DNA from: Rhynochetos jubatus
Lineage: Eukaryota > Chordata > Aves > Eurypygiformes > Rhynochetidae
Assembly (NCBI GenBank): GCA_027574665.1
Contig: CM050665.1
Coordinates: forward strand, 682,001 to 746,000
Reading direction: 5' to 3'
Length of the DNA stretch: 64,000 bases
Shown: positions 35,803 through 47,789 of the stretch, piece after piece
Layout: each line of letters begins with the position of its first letter
Position numbering within the stretch: the first letter of the stretch is position 1
Translations under genes and position numbers: made by a program
Notes under the pieces: model-generated
Told to the model about the DNA's origin: nothing
The model's database searches: none
What the model saw: the letters and a program-made list of their open reading frames with translations, nothing else

Positions 35803-38800
35803 CCAACTATCCCTGGACCTGGGCGCTTTCTCGTTCTCCAGACGCTAACCCTAGCCCTAACCCTAAGAATGGCAGGTTGCGGTTTCCGGCCACCCCCCCC
35901 CCTGCGTTCTGGCCATGACAGCTGCGGTAGGAGCAATATCAGTGCAGTGTCGTGCTGCTCTTGGCAGGCCTTTGCAATCCCAGCTATCCCTGGACCTGGG
36001 GGCTTTCTCGTTCTCCAGACGCTAACCCTAGCCCTAACCCTAAGAATGGCAGGTCGCGGTTTCCGGCCACGCCCCCCCCTGCGTTCTGACTCTGAGAGCT
36101 GCGGTAGGAGCAATGTCAGTGCAGTGTCGTGCAGCTCTTGGCAGGACTTTGCAATCCCAACTATCCCTGGACCTGGGGGCTTTCTCGTTCTCCAGACGCT
36201 AACCCTAGCCCTAACCCTAAGAATGGCAGGTTGCGGTTTCCGGCCACGCCCCCCCCTGCGTTCTGGCTATGACAGCTGCGGTAGGAGCAATGTCAGTGCA
36301 GTGTCGTGCAGCTCTTGGCAGGCCTTTGCAATCCCAACTATCCCTGGACCTGGGCACTTTCTCGTTCTCCAGACGCTAACCCTAGCCCTAACCCTAAGAA
36401 TGGCAGGTTGCGGTTTCCGGCCACGCCCCCCCCTGCGTTCTGGCTATGACAGCTGCGGTAGGAGCAATGTCAGTGCAGTGTCGTGCAGCTCTTGGCAGGC
36501 CTTTGCAATCCCAACTATCCCTGGACCTGGGCACTTTCTCGTTCTCCAGACGCTAACCCTAGCCCTAACCCTAAGAATGGCAGGTTGCGGTTTCCGGCCA
36601 CGCCCCCCCCTGCGTTCTGGCTATGACAGCTGCGGTAGGAGCAATGTCAGTGCAGTGTCGTGCAGCTCTTGGCAGGCCTTTGCAATCCCAACTATCCCTG
36701 GACCTGGGCGCTTTCTCGTTCTCCAGACGCTAACCCTAGCCCTAACCCTAAGAATGGCAGGTTGCGGTTTCCGGCCATGCCCCCCCTGCGTTCTGGCCAT
36801 GAGAGCTGCGGTAGGAGCAATGTCAGTGCAGTGTCGTGCTGCTCTTGGCAGGCCTTTGCAATCCCAACTATCCCTGGACCTGGGCGCTTTCTCGTTCTCC
36901 AGACGCTAACCCTAGCCCTAACCCTAAGAATGGCAGATCGCGGTTTGCGGCCACGCCCCCCCTGCGTTCTGGCCATGACAGCTGCGGTAGGAGCAATGTT
37001 AGTGCAGTGTCATGCTGCTCTTGGCAGGCCTTTGCAATCCCAACTATCCCTGGACCTGGGCGCTTTCTCGTTCTCCAGACGCTAACCCTAGCCCTAACCC
37101 TAAGAATGGCAGGTCGCGGTTTCCGGCCACGCCCCCCCTGCGTTCTGGCCATGACAGCTGCTATAGGAGCAATGTTAGTGCAGTGTCGTGCTGCTCTTGG
37201 CAGGCCTTTGCAATCCCAACTATCCCTGGACCTGGGGGCTTTCTCGTTCTCCAGACGCTAACCCTAGCCCTAACCCTAAGAATGGCAGGTTGCGGTTTCC
37301 GGCCACGCCCCCCCTGCGTTCTGGCTATGACAGCTGTGGTAGGAGCAATGTCAGTGCAGTGTCGTGCAGCTCTTGGCAGGCCTTTGCAATGCCAACTATC
37401 CCTGGACCTGGGGGCTTTCTCGTTCTCCAGACGCTAACCCTAGCCCTAACCCTAAGAATGGCAGGTCGCGGTTTCCGGCCACGCCCCCCCTGCGTTCTGG
37501 CCATGACAGCTGTGGTAGGAGCAATGTCAGTGCAGTGTCGTGCAGCTCTTGGCAGGCCTTTGCAATCCCAACTATCCCTGGACCTGGGGGCTTTCTCGTT
37601 CTCCAGACGCTAACCCTAGCCCTAACCCTAAGAATGGCAGGTCGCGGTTTCCGGCCACGCCCCCCCTGCGTTCTGGCCATGACAGCTGCGGTAGGAGCAA
37701 TGTTAGTGCAGTGTCGTGCTGCTCTTGGCAGGCCTTTGCAATCCCAACTATCCCTGGACCTGGGGGCTTTCTCGTTCTCCAGACGCTAACCCTAGCCCTA
37801 ACCCTAAGAATGGCAGGTTGCGGTTTCCGGCCACGCCCCCCCTGCGTTCTGGCTATGACAGCTGTGGTAGGAGCAATGTCAGTGCAGTGTCGTGCAGCTC
37901 TTGGCAGGCCTTTGCAATGCCAACTATCCCTGGACCTGGGGGCTTTCTCGTTCTCCAGACGCTAACCCTAGCCCTAACCCTAAGAATGGCAGTTTGCGGT
38001 TTCCGGCCACGCCCCCCCTGCGTTCTGGCCATGAGAGCTGCGGTAGGAGCAATGTCAGTGCAGTGTCGTGCTGCTCTTGGCAGGCCTTTGCAATCCCAAC
38101 TATCCCTGGACCTGGGCGCTTTCTCCTTCCCCAGACGCTAACCCTAGCCCTAACCCTAAGAATGGCAGGTCGCGGTTTCCGGCCACGCCCCCCCTGCGTT
38201 CTGGCCATGACAGCTGCGGTAGGAGCAATGCCAGTGCAGTGTCGTGCAGCTCTTGGCAGGCCTTTGCAATCCCAACTATCCCTGGACCTGGGCACTTTCT
38301 CGTTCTCCAGACGCTAACCCTAGCCCTAACCCTAAGAATGGCAGGTTGCGGTTTCCGGCCACGCCCCCCCCTGCGTTCTGGCTATGACAGCTGCGGTAGG
38401 AGCAATGTCAGTGCAGTGTCGTGCAGCTCTTGGCAGGCCTTTGCAATCCCAACTATCCCTGGACCTGGGCACTTTCTCGTTCTCCAGACGCTAACCCTAG
38501 CCCTAACCCTAAGAATGGCAGGTTGCGGTTTCCGGCCACGCCCCCCCCTGCGTTCTGGCTATGACAGCTGCGGTAGGAGCAATGTCAGTGCAGTGTCGTG
38601 CAGCTCTTGGCAGGCCTTTGCAATCCCAACTATCCCTGGACCTGGGCACTTTCTCGTTCTCCAGACGCTAACCCTAGCCCTAACCCTAAGAATGGCAGGT
38701 TGCGGTTTCCGGCCACGCCCCCCCCTGCGTTCTGGCTATGACAGCTGCGGTAGGAGCAATGTCAGTGCAGTGTCGTGCAGCTCTTGGCAGGCCTTTGCAA

Positions 38801-38892
38801 TCCCAACTATCCCTGGACCTGGGCGCTTTCTCGTTCTCCAGACGCTAACCCTAGCCCTAACCCTAAGAATGGCAGGTTGCGGTTTCCGGCCA
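35803..38892. repeat. 3,000-bp tandem duplication, copy A
   Basis: This stretch matches 38,803-41,892 at a constant offset of 3,000 bp. The offset equals 17 units, eight of 177 bp and nine of 176 bp. By eye I found only one substitution between the copies (C at 36,361, G at 39,361). The match is bounded on the left by CAATGCC against CAATCCC (35,802 and 38,802) and on the right by CCACCC against CCATGC (38,893 and 41,893). Confidence 0.95.
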
Positions 38893-41892
38893 CCCCCCCC
38901 CCTGCGTTCTGGCCATGACAGCTGCGGTAGGAGCAATATCAGTGCAGTGTCGTGCTGCTCTTGGCAGGCCTTTGCAATCCCAGCTATCCCTGGACCTGGG
39001 GGCTTTCTCGTTCTCCAGACGCTAACCCTAGCCCTAACCCTAAGAATGGCAGGTCGCGGTTTCCGGCCACGCCCCCCCCTGCGTTCTGACTCTGAGAGCT
39101 GCGGTAGGAGCAATGTCAGTGCAGTGTCGTGCAGCTCTTGGCAGGACTTTGCAATCCCAACTATCCCTGGACCTGGGGGCTTTCTCGTTCTCCAGACGCT
39201 AACCCTAGCCCTAACCCTAAGAATGGCAGGTTGCGGTTTCCGGCCACGCCCCCCCCTGCGTTCTGGCTATGACAGCTGCGGTAGGAGCAATGTCAGTGCA
39301 GTGTCGTGCAGCTCTTGGCAGGCCTTTGCAATCCCAACTATCCCTGGACCTGGGCACTTTGTCGTTCTCCAGACGCTAACCCTAGCCCTAACCCTAAGAA
39401 TGGCAGGTTGCGGTTTCCGGCCACGCCCCCCCCTGCGTTCTGGCTATGACAGCTGCGGTAGGAGCAATGTCAGTGCAGTGTCGTGCAGCTCTTGGCAGGC
39501 CTTTGCAATCCCAACTATCCCTGGACCTGGGCACTTTCTCGTTCTCCAGACGCTAACCCTAGCCCTAACCCTAAGAATGGCAGGTTGCGGTTTCCGGCCA
39601 CGCCCCCCCCTGCGTTCTGGCTATGACAGCTGCGGTAGGAGCAATGTCAGTGCAGTGTCGTGCAGCTCTTGGCAGGCCTTTGCAATCCCAACTATCCCTG
39701 GACCTGGGCGCTTTCTCGTTCTCCAGACGCTAACCCTAGCCCTAACCCTAAGAATGGCAGGTTGCGGTTTCCGGCCATGCCCCCCCTGCGTTCTGGCCAT
39801 GAGAGCTGCGGTAGGAGCAATGTCAGTGCAGTGTCGTGCTGCTCTTGGCAGGCCTTTGCAATCCCAACTATCCCTGGACCTGGGCGCTTTCTCGTTCTCC
39901 AGACGCTAACCCTAGCCCTAACCCTAAGAATGGCAGATCGCGGTTTGCGGCCACGCCCCCCCTGCGTTCTGGCCATGACAGCTGCGGTAGGAGCAATGTT
40001 AGTGCAGTGTCATGCTGCTCTTGGCAGGCCTTTGCAATCCCAACTATCCCTGGACCTGGGCGCTTTCTCGTTCTCCAGACGCTAACCCTAGCCCTAACCC
40101 TAAGAATGGCAGGTCGCGGTTTCCGGCCACGCCCCCCCTGCGTTCTGGCCATGACAGCTGCTATAGGAGCAATGTTAGTGCAGTGTCGTGCTGCTCTTGG
40201 CAGGCCTTTGCAATCCCAACTATCCCTGGACCTGGGGGCTTTCTCGTTCTCCAGACGCTAACCCTAGCCCTAACCCTAAGAATGGCAGGTTGCGGTTTCC
40301 GGCCACGCCCCCCCTGCGTTCTGGCTATGACAGCTGTGGTAGGAGCAATGTCAGTGCAGTGTCGTGCAGCTCTTGGCAGGCCTTTGCAATGCCAACTATC
40401 CCTGGACCTGGGGGCTTTCTCGTTCTCCAGACGCTAACCCTAGCCCTAACCCTAAGAATGGCAGGTCGCGGTTTCCGGCCACGCCCCCCCTGCGTTCTGG
40501 CCATGACAGCTGTGGTAGGAGCAATGTCAGTGCAGTGTCGTGCAGCTCTTGGCAGGCCTTTGCAATCCCAACTATCCCTGGACCTGGGGGCTTTCTCGTT
40601 CTCCAGACGCTAACCCTAGCCCTAACCCTAAGAATGGCAGGTCGCGGTTTCCGGCCACGCCCCCCCTGCGTTCTGGCCATGACAGCTGCGGTAGGAGCAA
40701 TGTTAGTGCAGTGTCGTGCTGCTCTTGGCAGGCCTTTGCAATCCCAACTATCCCTGGACCTGGGGGCTTTCTCGTTCTCCAGACGCTAACCCTAGCCCTA
40801 ACCCTAAGAATGGCAGGTTGCGGTTTCCGGCCACGCCCCCCCTGCGTTCTGGCTATGACAGCTGTGGTAGGAGCAATGTCAGTGCAGTGTCGTGCAGCTC
40901 TTGGCAGGCCTTTGCAATGCCAACTATCCCTGGACCTGGGGGCTTTCTCGTTCTCCAGACGCTAACCCTAGCCCTAACCCTAAGAATGGCAGTTTGCGGT
41001 TTCCGGCCACGCCCCCCCTGCGTTCTGGCCATGAGAGCTGCGGTAGGAGCAATGTCAGTGCAGTGTCGTGCTGCTCTTGGCAGGCCTTTGCAATCCCAAC
41101 TATCCCTGGACCTGGGCGCTTTCTCCTTCCCCAGACGCTAACCCTAGCCCTAACCCTAAGAATGGCAGGTCGCGGTTTCCGGCCACGCCCCCCCTGCGTT
41201 CTGGCCATGACAGCTGCGGTAGGAGCAATGCCAGTGCAGTGTCGTGCAGCTCTTGGCAGGCCTTTGCAATCCCAACTATCCCTGGACCTGGGCACTTTCT
41301 CGTTCTCCAGACGCTAACCCTAGCCCTAACCCTAAGAATGGCAGGTTGCGGTTTCCGGCCACGCCCCCCCCTGCGTTCTGGCTATGACAGCTGCGGTAGG
41401 AGCAATGTCAGTGCAGTGTCGTGCAGCTCTTGGCAGGCCTTTGCAATCCCAACTATCCCTGGACCTGGGCACTTTCTCGTTCTCCAGACGCTAACCCTAG
41501 CCCTAACCCTAAGAATGGCAGGTTGCGGTTTCCGGCCACGCCCCCCCCTGCGTTCTGGCTATGACAGCTGCGGTAGGAGCAATGTCAGTGCAGTGTCGTG
41601 CAGCTCTTGGCAGGCCTTTGCAATCCCAACTATCCCTGGACCTGGGCACTTTCTCGTTCTCCAGACGCTAACCCTAGCCCTAACCCTAAGAATGGCAGGT
41701 TGCGGTTTCCGGCCACGCCCCCCCCTGCGTTCTGGCTATGACAGCTGCGGTAGGAGCAATGTCAGTGCAGTGTCGTGCAGCTCTTGGCAGGCCTTTGCAA
41801 TCCCAACTATCCCTGGACCTGGGCGCTTTCTCGTTCTCCAGACGCTAACCCTAGCCCTAACCCTAAGAATGGCAGGTTGCGGTTTCCGGCCA
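38803..41892. repeat. 3,000-bp tandem duplication, copy B
   Basis: Copy B of the 17-unit duplication. The aligned copies overlap by about 90 bp because the duplication is direct and tandem. The 613-codon open frame at 38,068-39,909 crosses the copy A/B join and results from consecutive 177-bp units. Confidence 0.95.
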
Positions 41893-42627
41893 TGCCCCCC
41901 CTGCGTTCTGGCCATGAGAGCTGCGGTAGGAGCAATGTCAGTGCAGTGTCGTGCTGCTCTTGGCAGGCCTTTGCAATCCCAACTATCCCTGGACCTGGGC
42001 GCTTTCTCGTTCTCCAGACGCTAACCCTAGCCCTAACCCTAAGAATGGCAGATCGCGGTTTGCGGCCACGCCCCCCCTGCGTTCTGGCCATGACAGCTGC
42101 GGTAGGAGCAATGTTAGTGCAGTGTCATGCTGCTCTTGGCAGGCCTTTGCAATCCCAACTATCCCTGGACCTGGGCGCTTTCTCGTTCTCCAGACGCTAA
42201 CCCTAGCCCTAACCCTAAGAATGGCAGGTCGCGGTTTCCGGCCACGCCCCCCCTGCGTTCTGGCCATGACAGCTGCTATAGGAGCAATGTTAGTGCAGTG
42301 TCGTGCTGCTCTTGGCAGGCCTTTGCAATCCCAACTATCCCTGGACCTGGGGGCTTTCTCGTTCTCCAGACGCTAACCCTAGCCCTAACCCTAAGAATGG
42401 CAGGTTGCGGTTTCCGGCCACGCCCCCCCTGCGTTCTGGCTATGACAGCTGTGGTAGGAGCAATGTCAGTGCAGTGTCGTGCAGCTCTTGGCAGGCCTTT
42501 GCAATGCCAACTATCCCTGGACCTGGGGGCTTTCTCGTTCTCCAGACGCTAACCCTAGCCCTAACCCTAAGAATGGCAGGTCGCGGTTTCCGGCCACGCC
42601 CCCCCTGCGTTCTGGCCATGACAGCTG
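41893..42627. repeat. Third, partial copy of the 3-kb block
   Basis: From 41,893 onward the sequence matches copy B at an offset of 2,115 bp (12 units plus 3) and copy A at 5,115 bp. Shared markers are GGCCATGCC, GAGAGCTGCGG, TTTGCGGCC, CAATGTTAGTGCAGTGTCATG and GCTGCTATAGG. The match ends at 42,628, where this copy has CTGCGG and copy B has CTGTGG. Confidence 0.92.
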
Positions 42628-43179
42628 CGGTAGGAGCAATGTCAGTGCAGTGTCGTGCAGCTCTTGGCAGGCCTTTGCAATGCCAACTATCCCTGGACCT
42701 GGGCGCTTTCTCGTTCTCCAGACGCTAACCCTAGCCCTAACCCTAAGAATGGCAGATGGCGGTTTCCGGCCACGCCCCCCCTGCGTTCTGGCCATGACAG
42801 CTGCGGTAGGAGCAATGTCAGTGCAGTGTCGTGCAGCTCTTGGCAGGCCTTTGCAATCCCAACTATCCCTGGACCTGGGGGCTTTCTCGTTCTCCAGACG
42901 CTAACCCTAGCCCTAACCCTAAGAATGGCAGGTTGCGGTTTCCGGCCACGCCCCCCCTGCGTTCTGGCCATGACAGCTGCGGTAGGAGCAATGTCAGTGC
43001 AGTGTCGTGCTGCTCTTGGCAGGCCTTTGCAATGCCAACTATCCCTGGACCTGGGCGCTTTCTCGTTCTCCAGACGCTAACCCTAGCCCTAACCCTAAGA
43101 ATGGCAGGTCGCGGTTTCCGGCCACGCCCCCCCTGCGTTCTGGCTCTGAGAGCTGCGGTAGGAGCAATGTCAGTGCAGT

Positions 43180-43960
43180 GTGGTGCAGCTCTTGGCAGGC
43201 CTTTGCAATGCCAACTGTCCCTGGACCTGGGCGCTTTCTCGTTCTCCAGATGCTAACCCTAGCCCTAACCCTAAGAATGGCAGGTCGCGGTTTCCGGCCA
43301 CGCCCCCCCTGCGTTCTGGCCATGACAGCTGCGGTAGGAGCAATGTAAGTGCAGTGTCGTGCTGCTCTTGGCAGGCCTTTGCAATCCCAACTATCCCTGG
43401 ACCTGGGGGCTTTCTCGTTCTCCAGACGCTAACCCTAGCCCTAACCCTAAGAATGGCAGGTCGCGGTTTCCGGCCACGCCCCCCCTGCGTTCTGGCCATG
43501 ACAGCTGCGGTAGGAGCAATGTCAGTGCAGTGTCGTGCAGCTCTTGCAGGCCTTTGCAATCCCAACTATCCCTGGCCCTGGGGGCTTTCTCGTTCTCCAC
43601 ACGCTAACCCTAGCCCTAACCCTAAGAATGGAAGGTCGCGGTTTCCGGCCACGCCCCCCCTGCGTTCTGGCCATGACAGCTGCGATAGGAGCAATGTTAG
43701 TGCAGTGTCGTGCAGCTCTTGGCAGGCCTTTGCAATGCCAACTATCTCTGGACCTGGGCGCTTTCTCGTTCTCCAGACGCTAACCCTAGCCCTAACCCTA
43801 AGAATGGCAGGTCGCGGTTTCCAGCCACGCCCCCCCTGCGTTCTGGCCATGACAGCTGCGGTAGGAGCAATGTCAGTGCAGTGTCGTGCTGCTCTTGGCA
43901 GGCCTTTGCAATCCCAACTATCCCTGGACCTGGGCGCTTTCTCGTTCTCCAGACGCTAAC
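43180..43960. repeat. Copy of the 26.7-27.1 kb deletion block
   Basis: A unit with CTCTTGCAGG at 43,540-43,550 is followed by a unit with GATAGG and CAATGTTAG, as at 26.8 kb. Nearby private changes include TGTGGTGCAGC (about 43,180), CAACTGTCCC (about 43,213), CAATGTAAG (about 43,342) and CTGGCCCTGG with CTCCACACG (about 43,571-43,602). Confidence 0.85.
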
Positions 43961-46339
43961 CCTAGCCCTAACCCTAAGAATGGCAGGTCGCGGTTTCCGG
44001 CCACACCCCCCCTGCGTTCTGGCTATGAGAGCTGCGGTAGGAGCAATGTCAGTGCAGTGTCGTGCTGCTCTTGGCAGGCCTTTGCAATCCCAACTATCCC
44101 TGGACCTGGGCGCTTTCTCGTTCTCCAGACGCTAACCCTAGCCCTAACCCTAAGAATGGCAGTTTGCGGTTTCCGGTCACGCCCCCCCTGCGTTCTGGCT
44201 ATGACAGCTGTGGTAGGAGCAATGTCAGTGCAGTGTCGTGCAGCTCTTGGCAGGCCTTTGCAATGCCAACTATCCCTGGACCTGGGCGCTTTCTCGTTCT
44301 CCAGACGCTAACCCTAGCCCTAACCCTAAGAATGGCAGGTCGCGGTTTCCGGCCACGCCCCCCCTGCGTTCTGGCCATGACAGCAGCGTTAGGAGCAATG
44401 TCAGTGCAGTGTCGTGCTGCTCTTGGCAGGCCTTTGCAATCCCAACTATCCCTGGACCTGGGGGCTTTCTCGTTCTCCAGACGCTAACCCTAGCCCTAAC
44501 CCTAAGAATGGCAGGTCGCGGTTTCCGGTCACGCCCAACCTGCGTTCTGGCCATGACAGCTGCGGTAGGAGCAATGTCAGTGCAGTGTCGTGCTGCTCTT
44601 GGCAGGCCTTTGCAATCCCAACTATCCCTGGACCTGGGGGCTTTCTCGTTCTCCAGACGCTAACCCTAGCCCTAACCCTAAGAATGGCAGGTCGCGGTTT
44701 CCGGCCACGCCCCCCCTGCGTTCTGGCCATGACAGCTGCGGTAGGAGCAATGTTAGTGCAGTGTCGTGCTGCTCTTGGCAGGCCTTTGCAATGCCAACTA
44801 TCCCTGGACCTGGGCGCTTTCTCGTTCTCCAGACGCTAACCCTAGCCCTAACCCTAAGAATGGCAGGTCGCGGTTTCCGGCCACGCCCCCCCTGCGTTCT
44901 GGCCATGACAGCTGCGGTAGGAGCAATGTCAGTGCAGTGTCGTGCTGCTCTTGGCAGGCCTTTGCAATCCCAACTATCCCTGGACCTGGGGGCTTTCTCC
45001 TTCTCCAGACGCTAACCCTAGCCCTAACCCTAAGAATGGCAGGTCGCGGTTTCCGGCCACGCCCCCCCTGCGTTCTGGCCATGACAGCTGCGGTAGGAGC
45101 AATGTCAGTGCAGTGTCGTGCTGCTCTTGGCAGGCCTTTGCAATCCCAACTATCCCTGGACCTGGGGGCTTTCTCGTTCTCCAGATGCTAACCCTAGCCC
45201 TAACCCTAATAATGTCAGGTTGCAGTTTCCGGCCACGCCCCCCCTGCGTTCTGGCCATGACAGCTGCGGTAGGAGCAATGTCAGTGCAGTGTCGTGCTGC
45301 TCTTGGCAGGCCTTTGCAATCCCAACTATCCCTGGACCTGGGCGCTTTCTCGTTCTCCAGACGCTAACCCTAGCCCTAACCCTAAGAATGGCAGGTCGCG
45401 GTTTCCGGCCACGCCCCACCTGTGTTCTGGCTATGAGAGCTGCGGTAGGAGCAATGTCAGTGCAGTGTCGTGCAGCTCTTGGCAGGCCTTTGCAATGCCA
45501 ACTATCCCTGGACCTGGGCGCTTTCTCGTTCTCCAGACGCTAACCCTAGCCCTAACCCTAAGAATGGCAGGTTGCGGTTTCCGGTCACGCCCCCCCTGCG
45601 TTCTGGCTATGAGAGCTGCGGTAGGAGCAATGTCAGTGCAGTGTCGTGCTGCTCTTGGCAGGCCTTTGCAATCCCAACTATCCCTGCACCTGGGCGCTTT
45701 CTCGTTCTCCAGACGCTAACCCTAGCCCTAACCCTAAGAATGGCAGGTCGCGGTTTCCGGCCACGCCCCCCCTGCGTTCTGGGCATGACAGCTGCAGTAG
45801 GAGCAATGCCAGTGGAGTGTCGTGCAGCTCTTGGCAGGCCTTTGCAATCCAGCTATGCCTGGACCTGGGGGCTTTCTCGTTCTCCAGATGCTAACCCTAG
45901 CCCTAACCCTAAGAATGGCAGGTCGCGGTTTCCGGACACGCCCCCCCTGCCTTCTGGCCATGACAGCTGCGGTAGGAGCAATGTCAGTGCAGTGTCGTGC
46001 TGCTCTTGGCAGGCCTTTGCAATGCCAACTATCCCTGGACCTGGGCGCTTTCTCGTTCTCCAGACGCTAACCCTAGCCCTAACCCTAAGAATGGCAGGTC
46101 GCAGTTTCCGGCCACGCCCCCCCTGCGTTCTGGCTATGACAGCTGCGGTAGGAGCAATGTCAGTGCAGTGTCGTGCTGCTCTTGGCAGGCCTTTGCAATC
46201 CCAACTATCCCTGGACCTGGGCGCTTTCTCGTTCTCCAGACGCTAACCCTAGCCCTAACCTTAAGAATGGCAGGTCGCAGTTTCCGGCCACGCCCCCCCT
46301 GCGTTCTGGCCATGACAGCTGCGGTAGGAGCAATGTCAG

Positions 46340-46350
46340 AGGAATGTCAG
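46340..46350. repeat. 11-bp insertion making a 187-bp unit
   Basis: An extra AGGAATGTCAG follows CAATGTCAG, apparently an imperfect short direct duplication. Further copies sit at 47,055-47,065, 47,242-47,252, 50,582-50,592, 50,769-50,779, 52,708-52,718, 55,173-55,183 and 55,360-55,370. Some read AGGAATGACAG. All eight lie in domain 4, and most come in pairs one unit apart. Confidence 0.92.
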
Positions 46351-47045
46351 TGCAGTGTCGTGCCGCTCTTGGCAGGCCTTTGCAATGCCAACTATCCCTG
46401 GACCTGGGCGCTTTCTCGTTCTCCAGACGCTAACCTTAGCCCTAACCCTAAGAATGGCAGGTCGCGGTTTCCGGCCACGCCCCCCCTGCGTTCTGGCCAT
46501 GAGAGCTGCGGTAGGAGCAATGCCAGTGGAGTGTCGTGCAGCTCTTGGCAGGCCTTTGCAATCCCAACTATGCCTGGACCTGGGCGCTTTCTCATTCTCC
46601 AGACGCTAACCCTAGCCCTAACCCTAAGAATGGCAGATCGCGGTTTCCGGCCACGCCCCCCCTGAATTCTGGCCATGACAGCTGCGTTAGGATCAATGTC
46701 AGTGCAGTGTCGTGCTGCTCTTGGCAGGCCTTTGCAGTCCCAACTCTCACTGGAGCTGGGCTATTACTCGTTCTCCAGACGCTAACCCTAGCCCTAACCC
46801 TAAGAATGGCAGGTCGCGGTTTCTGGCCACGCCCCCCCTGCGTTCTGGCTATGACAGCTGCGGTAGGAGCAATGTCAGTGCAGTGTCGTGCTGCTCTTGG
46901 CAGGCCTTTGCAATCCCAACTATCCCTGGACCTGGGCGCTTTCTCATTCTCCAGACGCTAACCCTAGCCCTAACCCTAAGAATGGCAGGTCGCGGTTTCC
47001 GGCCACGCCCCCCCTGCGTTCTGGCCATGACAGCTGCGGTAGGAG

Positions 47046-47252
47046 CAATGTCAGAGGAATGACAGTGCAGTGTCGTGCAGCTCTTGGCAGGCCTTTGCAA
47101 TCCCAACTATCCCTCGATCTGGGCGCTTTCTCCTTCTCCAGACGCTAACCCTAGCCCTAACCCTAAGAATGGCAGGTCGCGGTTTCCTACCACGCCCCCC
47201 CTACGTTCTGGCCATGACACCTGCGGTAGGAGCAATGTCAGAGGAATGTCAG
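47046..47252. repeat. Pair of neighbouring 187-bp units
   Basis: Two consecutive units carry the 11-bp insertion, the first with GACAG and the second with GTCAG. They also share CCCTCGATCTGG, TTTCCTACC and CCCTACG. The pair recurs near 50.58-50.78 kb and 55.17-55.37 kb. The 52.7 kb copy keeps only the first member. Confidence 0.88.
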
Positions 47253-47789
47253 TGCAGTGTCGTGCTGCTCTTGGCAGGCCTTTGCAATCCCAACTATCCC
47301 TGGATCTGGGGGCTTTCTCGTTCTCCAGACGCTAACCCTAGCCCTAACCCTAAGAATGGCAGGTCACAGTTTCTGGCCACGCCCGCCCTGCGTTCTGGCC
47401 ATGACAGCTGCAGTAGGAGCAATGTCAGTGCAGTGTCGTGCTGCTCTTGGCAGGCCTTTGCAAACCCAACTATCCCTGGACCTGGGCGCTTTCTCGTTCT
47501 CCAGACGCTAACCCTAGCCCTAACCCTAAGAATGGCAGATCGCGGTTTCCGGACACGCCCGCCCTGCGTTCTGGCCATGACAGCTGCGGTAGGAGCAATG
47601 TCAGGGCAGTGTCGTGCTGCTCTTGGCAGGCCTTTGCAATCCCGACTATCCCTGGACCTGGGGGCTTTCTCGTTCTCCAGACGCTAACCCTAGCCCTAAC
47701 CCTAAGAATGGCAGGTCGCGGTTTCCGGCCACGCCCCCCCTGCGTTCTGGCCATCACACATGCGGTAGGAGCAATGTCAGTGCAGTGTC

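Larger units (their letters stand above)
34900..46300. repeat. Array domain 3: 177-bp units and GGGGGC variants
   Basis: Units with GGCAGGTTGCGG, GACCTGGGGGC, CTGGCTATGACAG and an eight-C tract are common here and rare to the left. The extra C makes many units 177 bp, an exact 59 codons, so one frame stays open across consecutive units. The domain also contains the best-preserved large duplication of the window. Confidence 0.88.

Noticed and set aside
38068-39909. 613-codon open frame as a real repetitive protein
   Set aside because: It begins inside a consensus unit, stays open only while unit length is 177 bp, and ends at the first 176-bp units. Equivalent frames open elsewhere where lengths agree.
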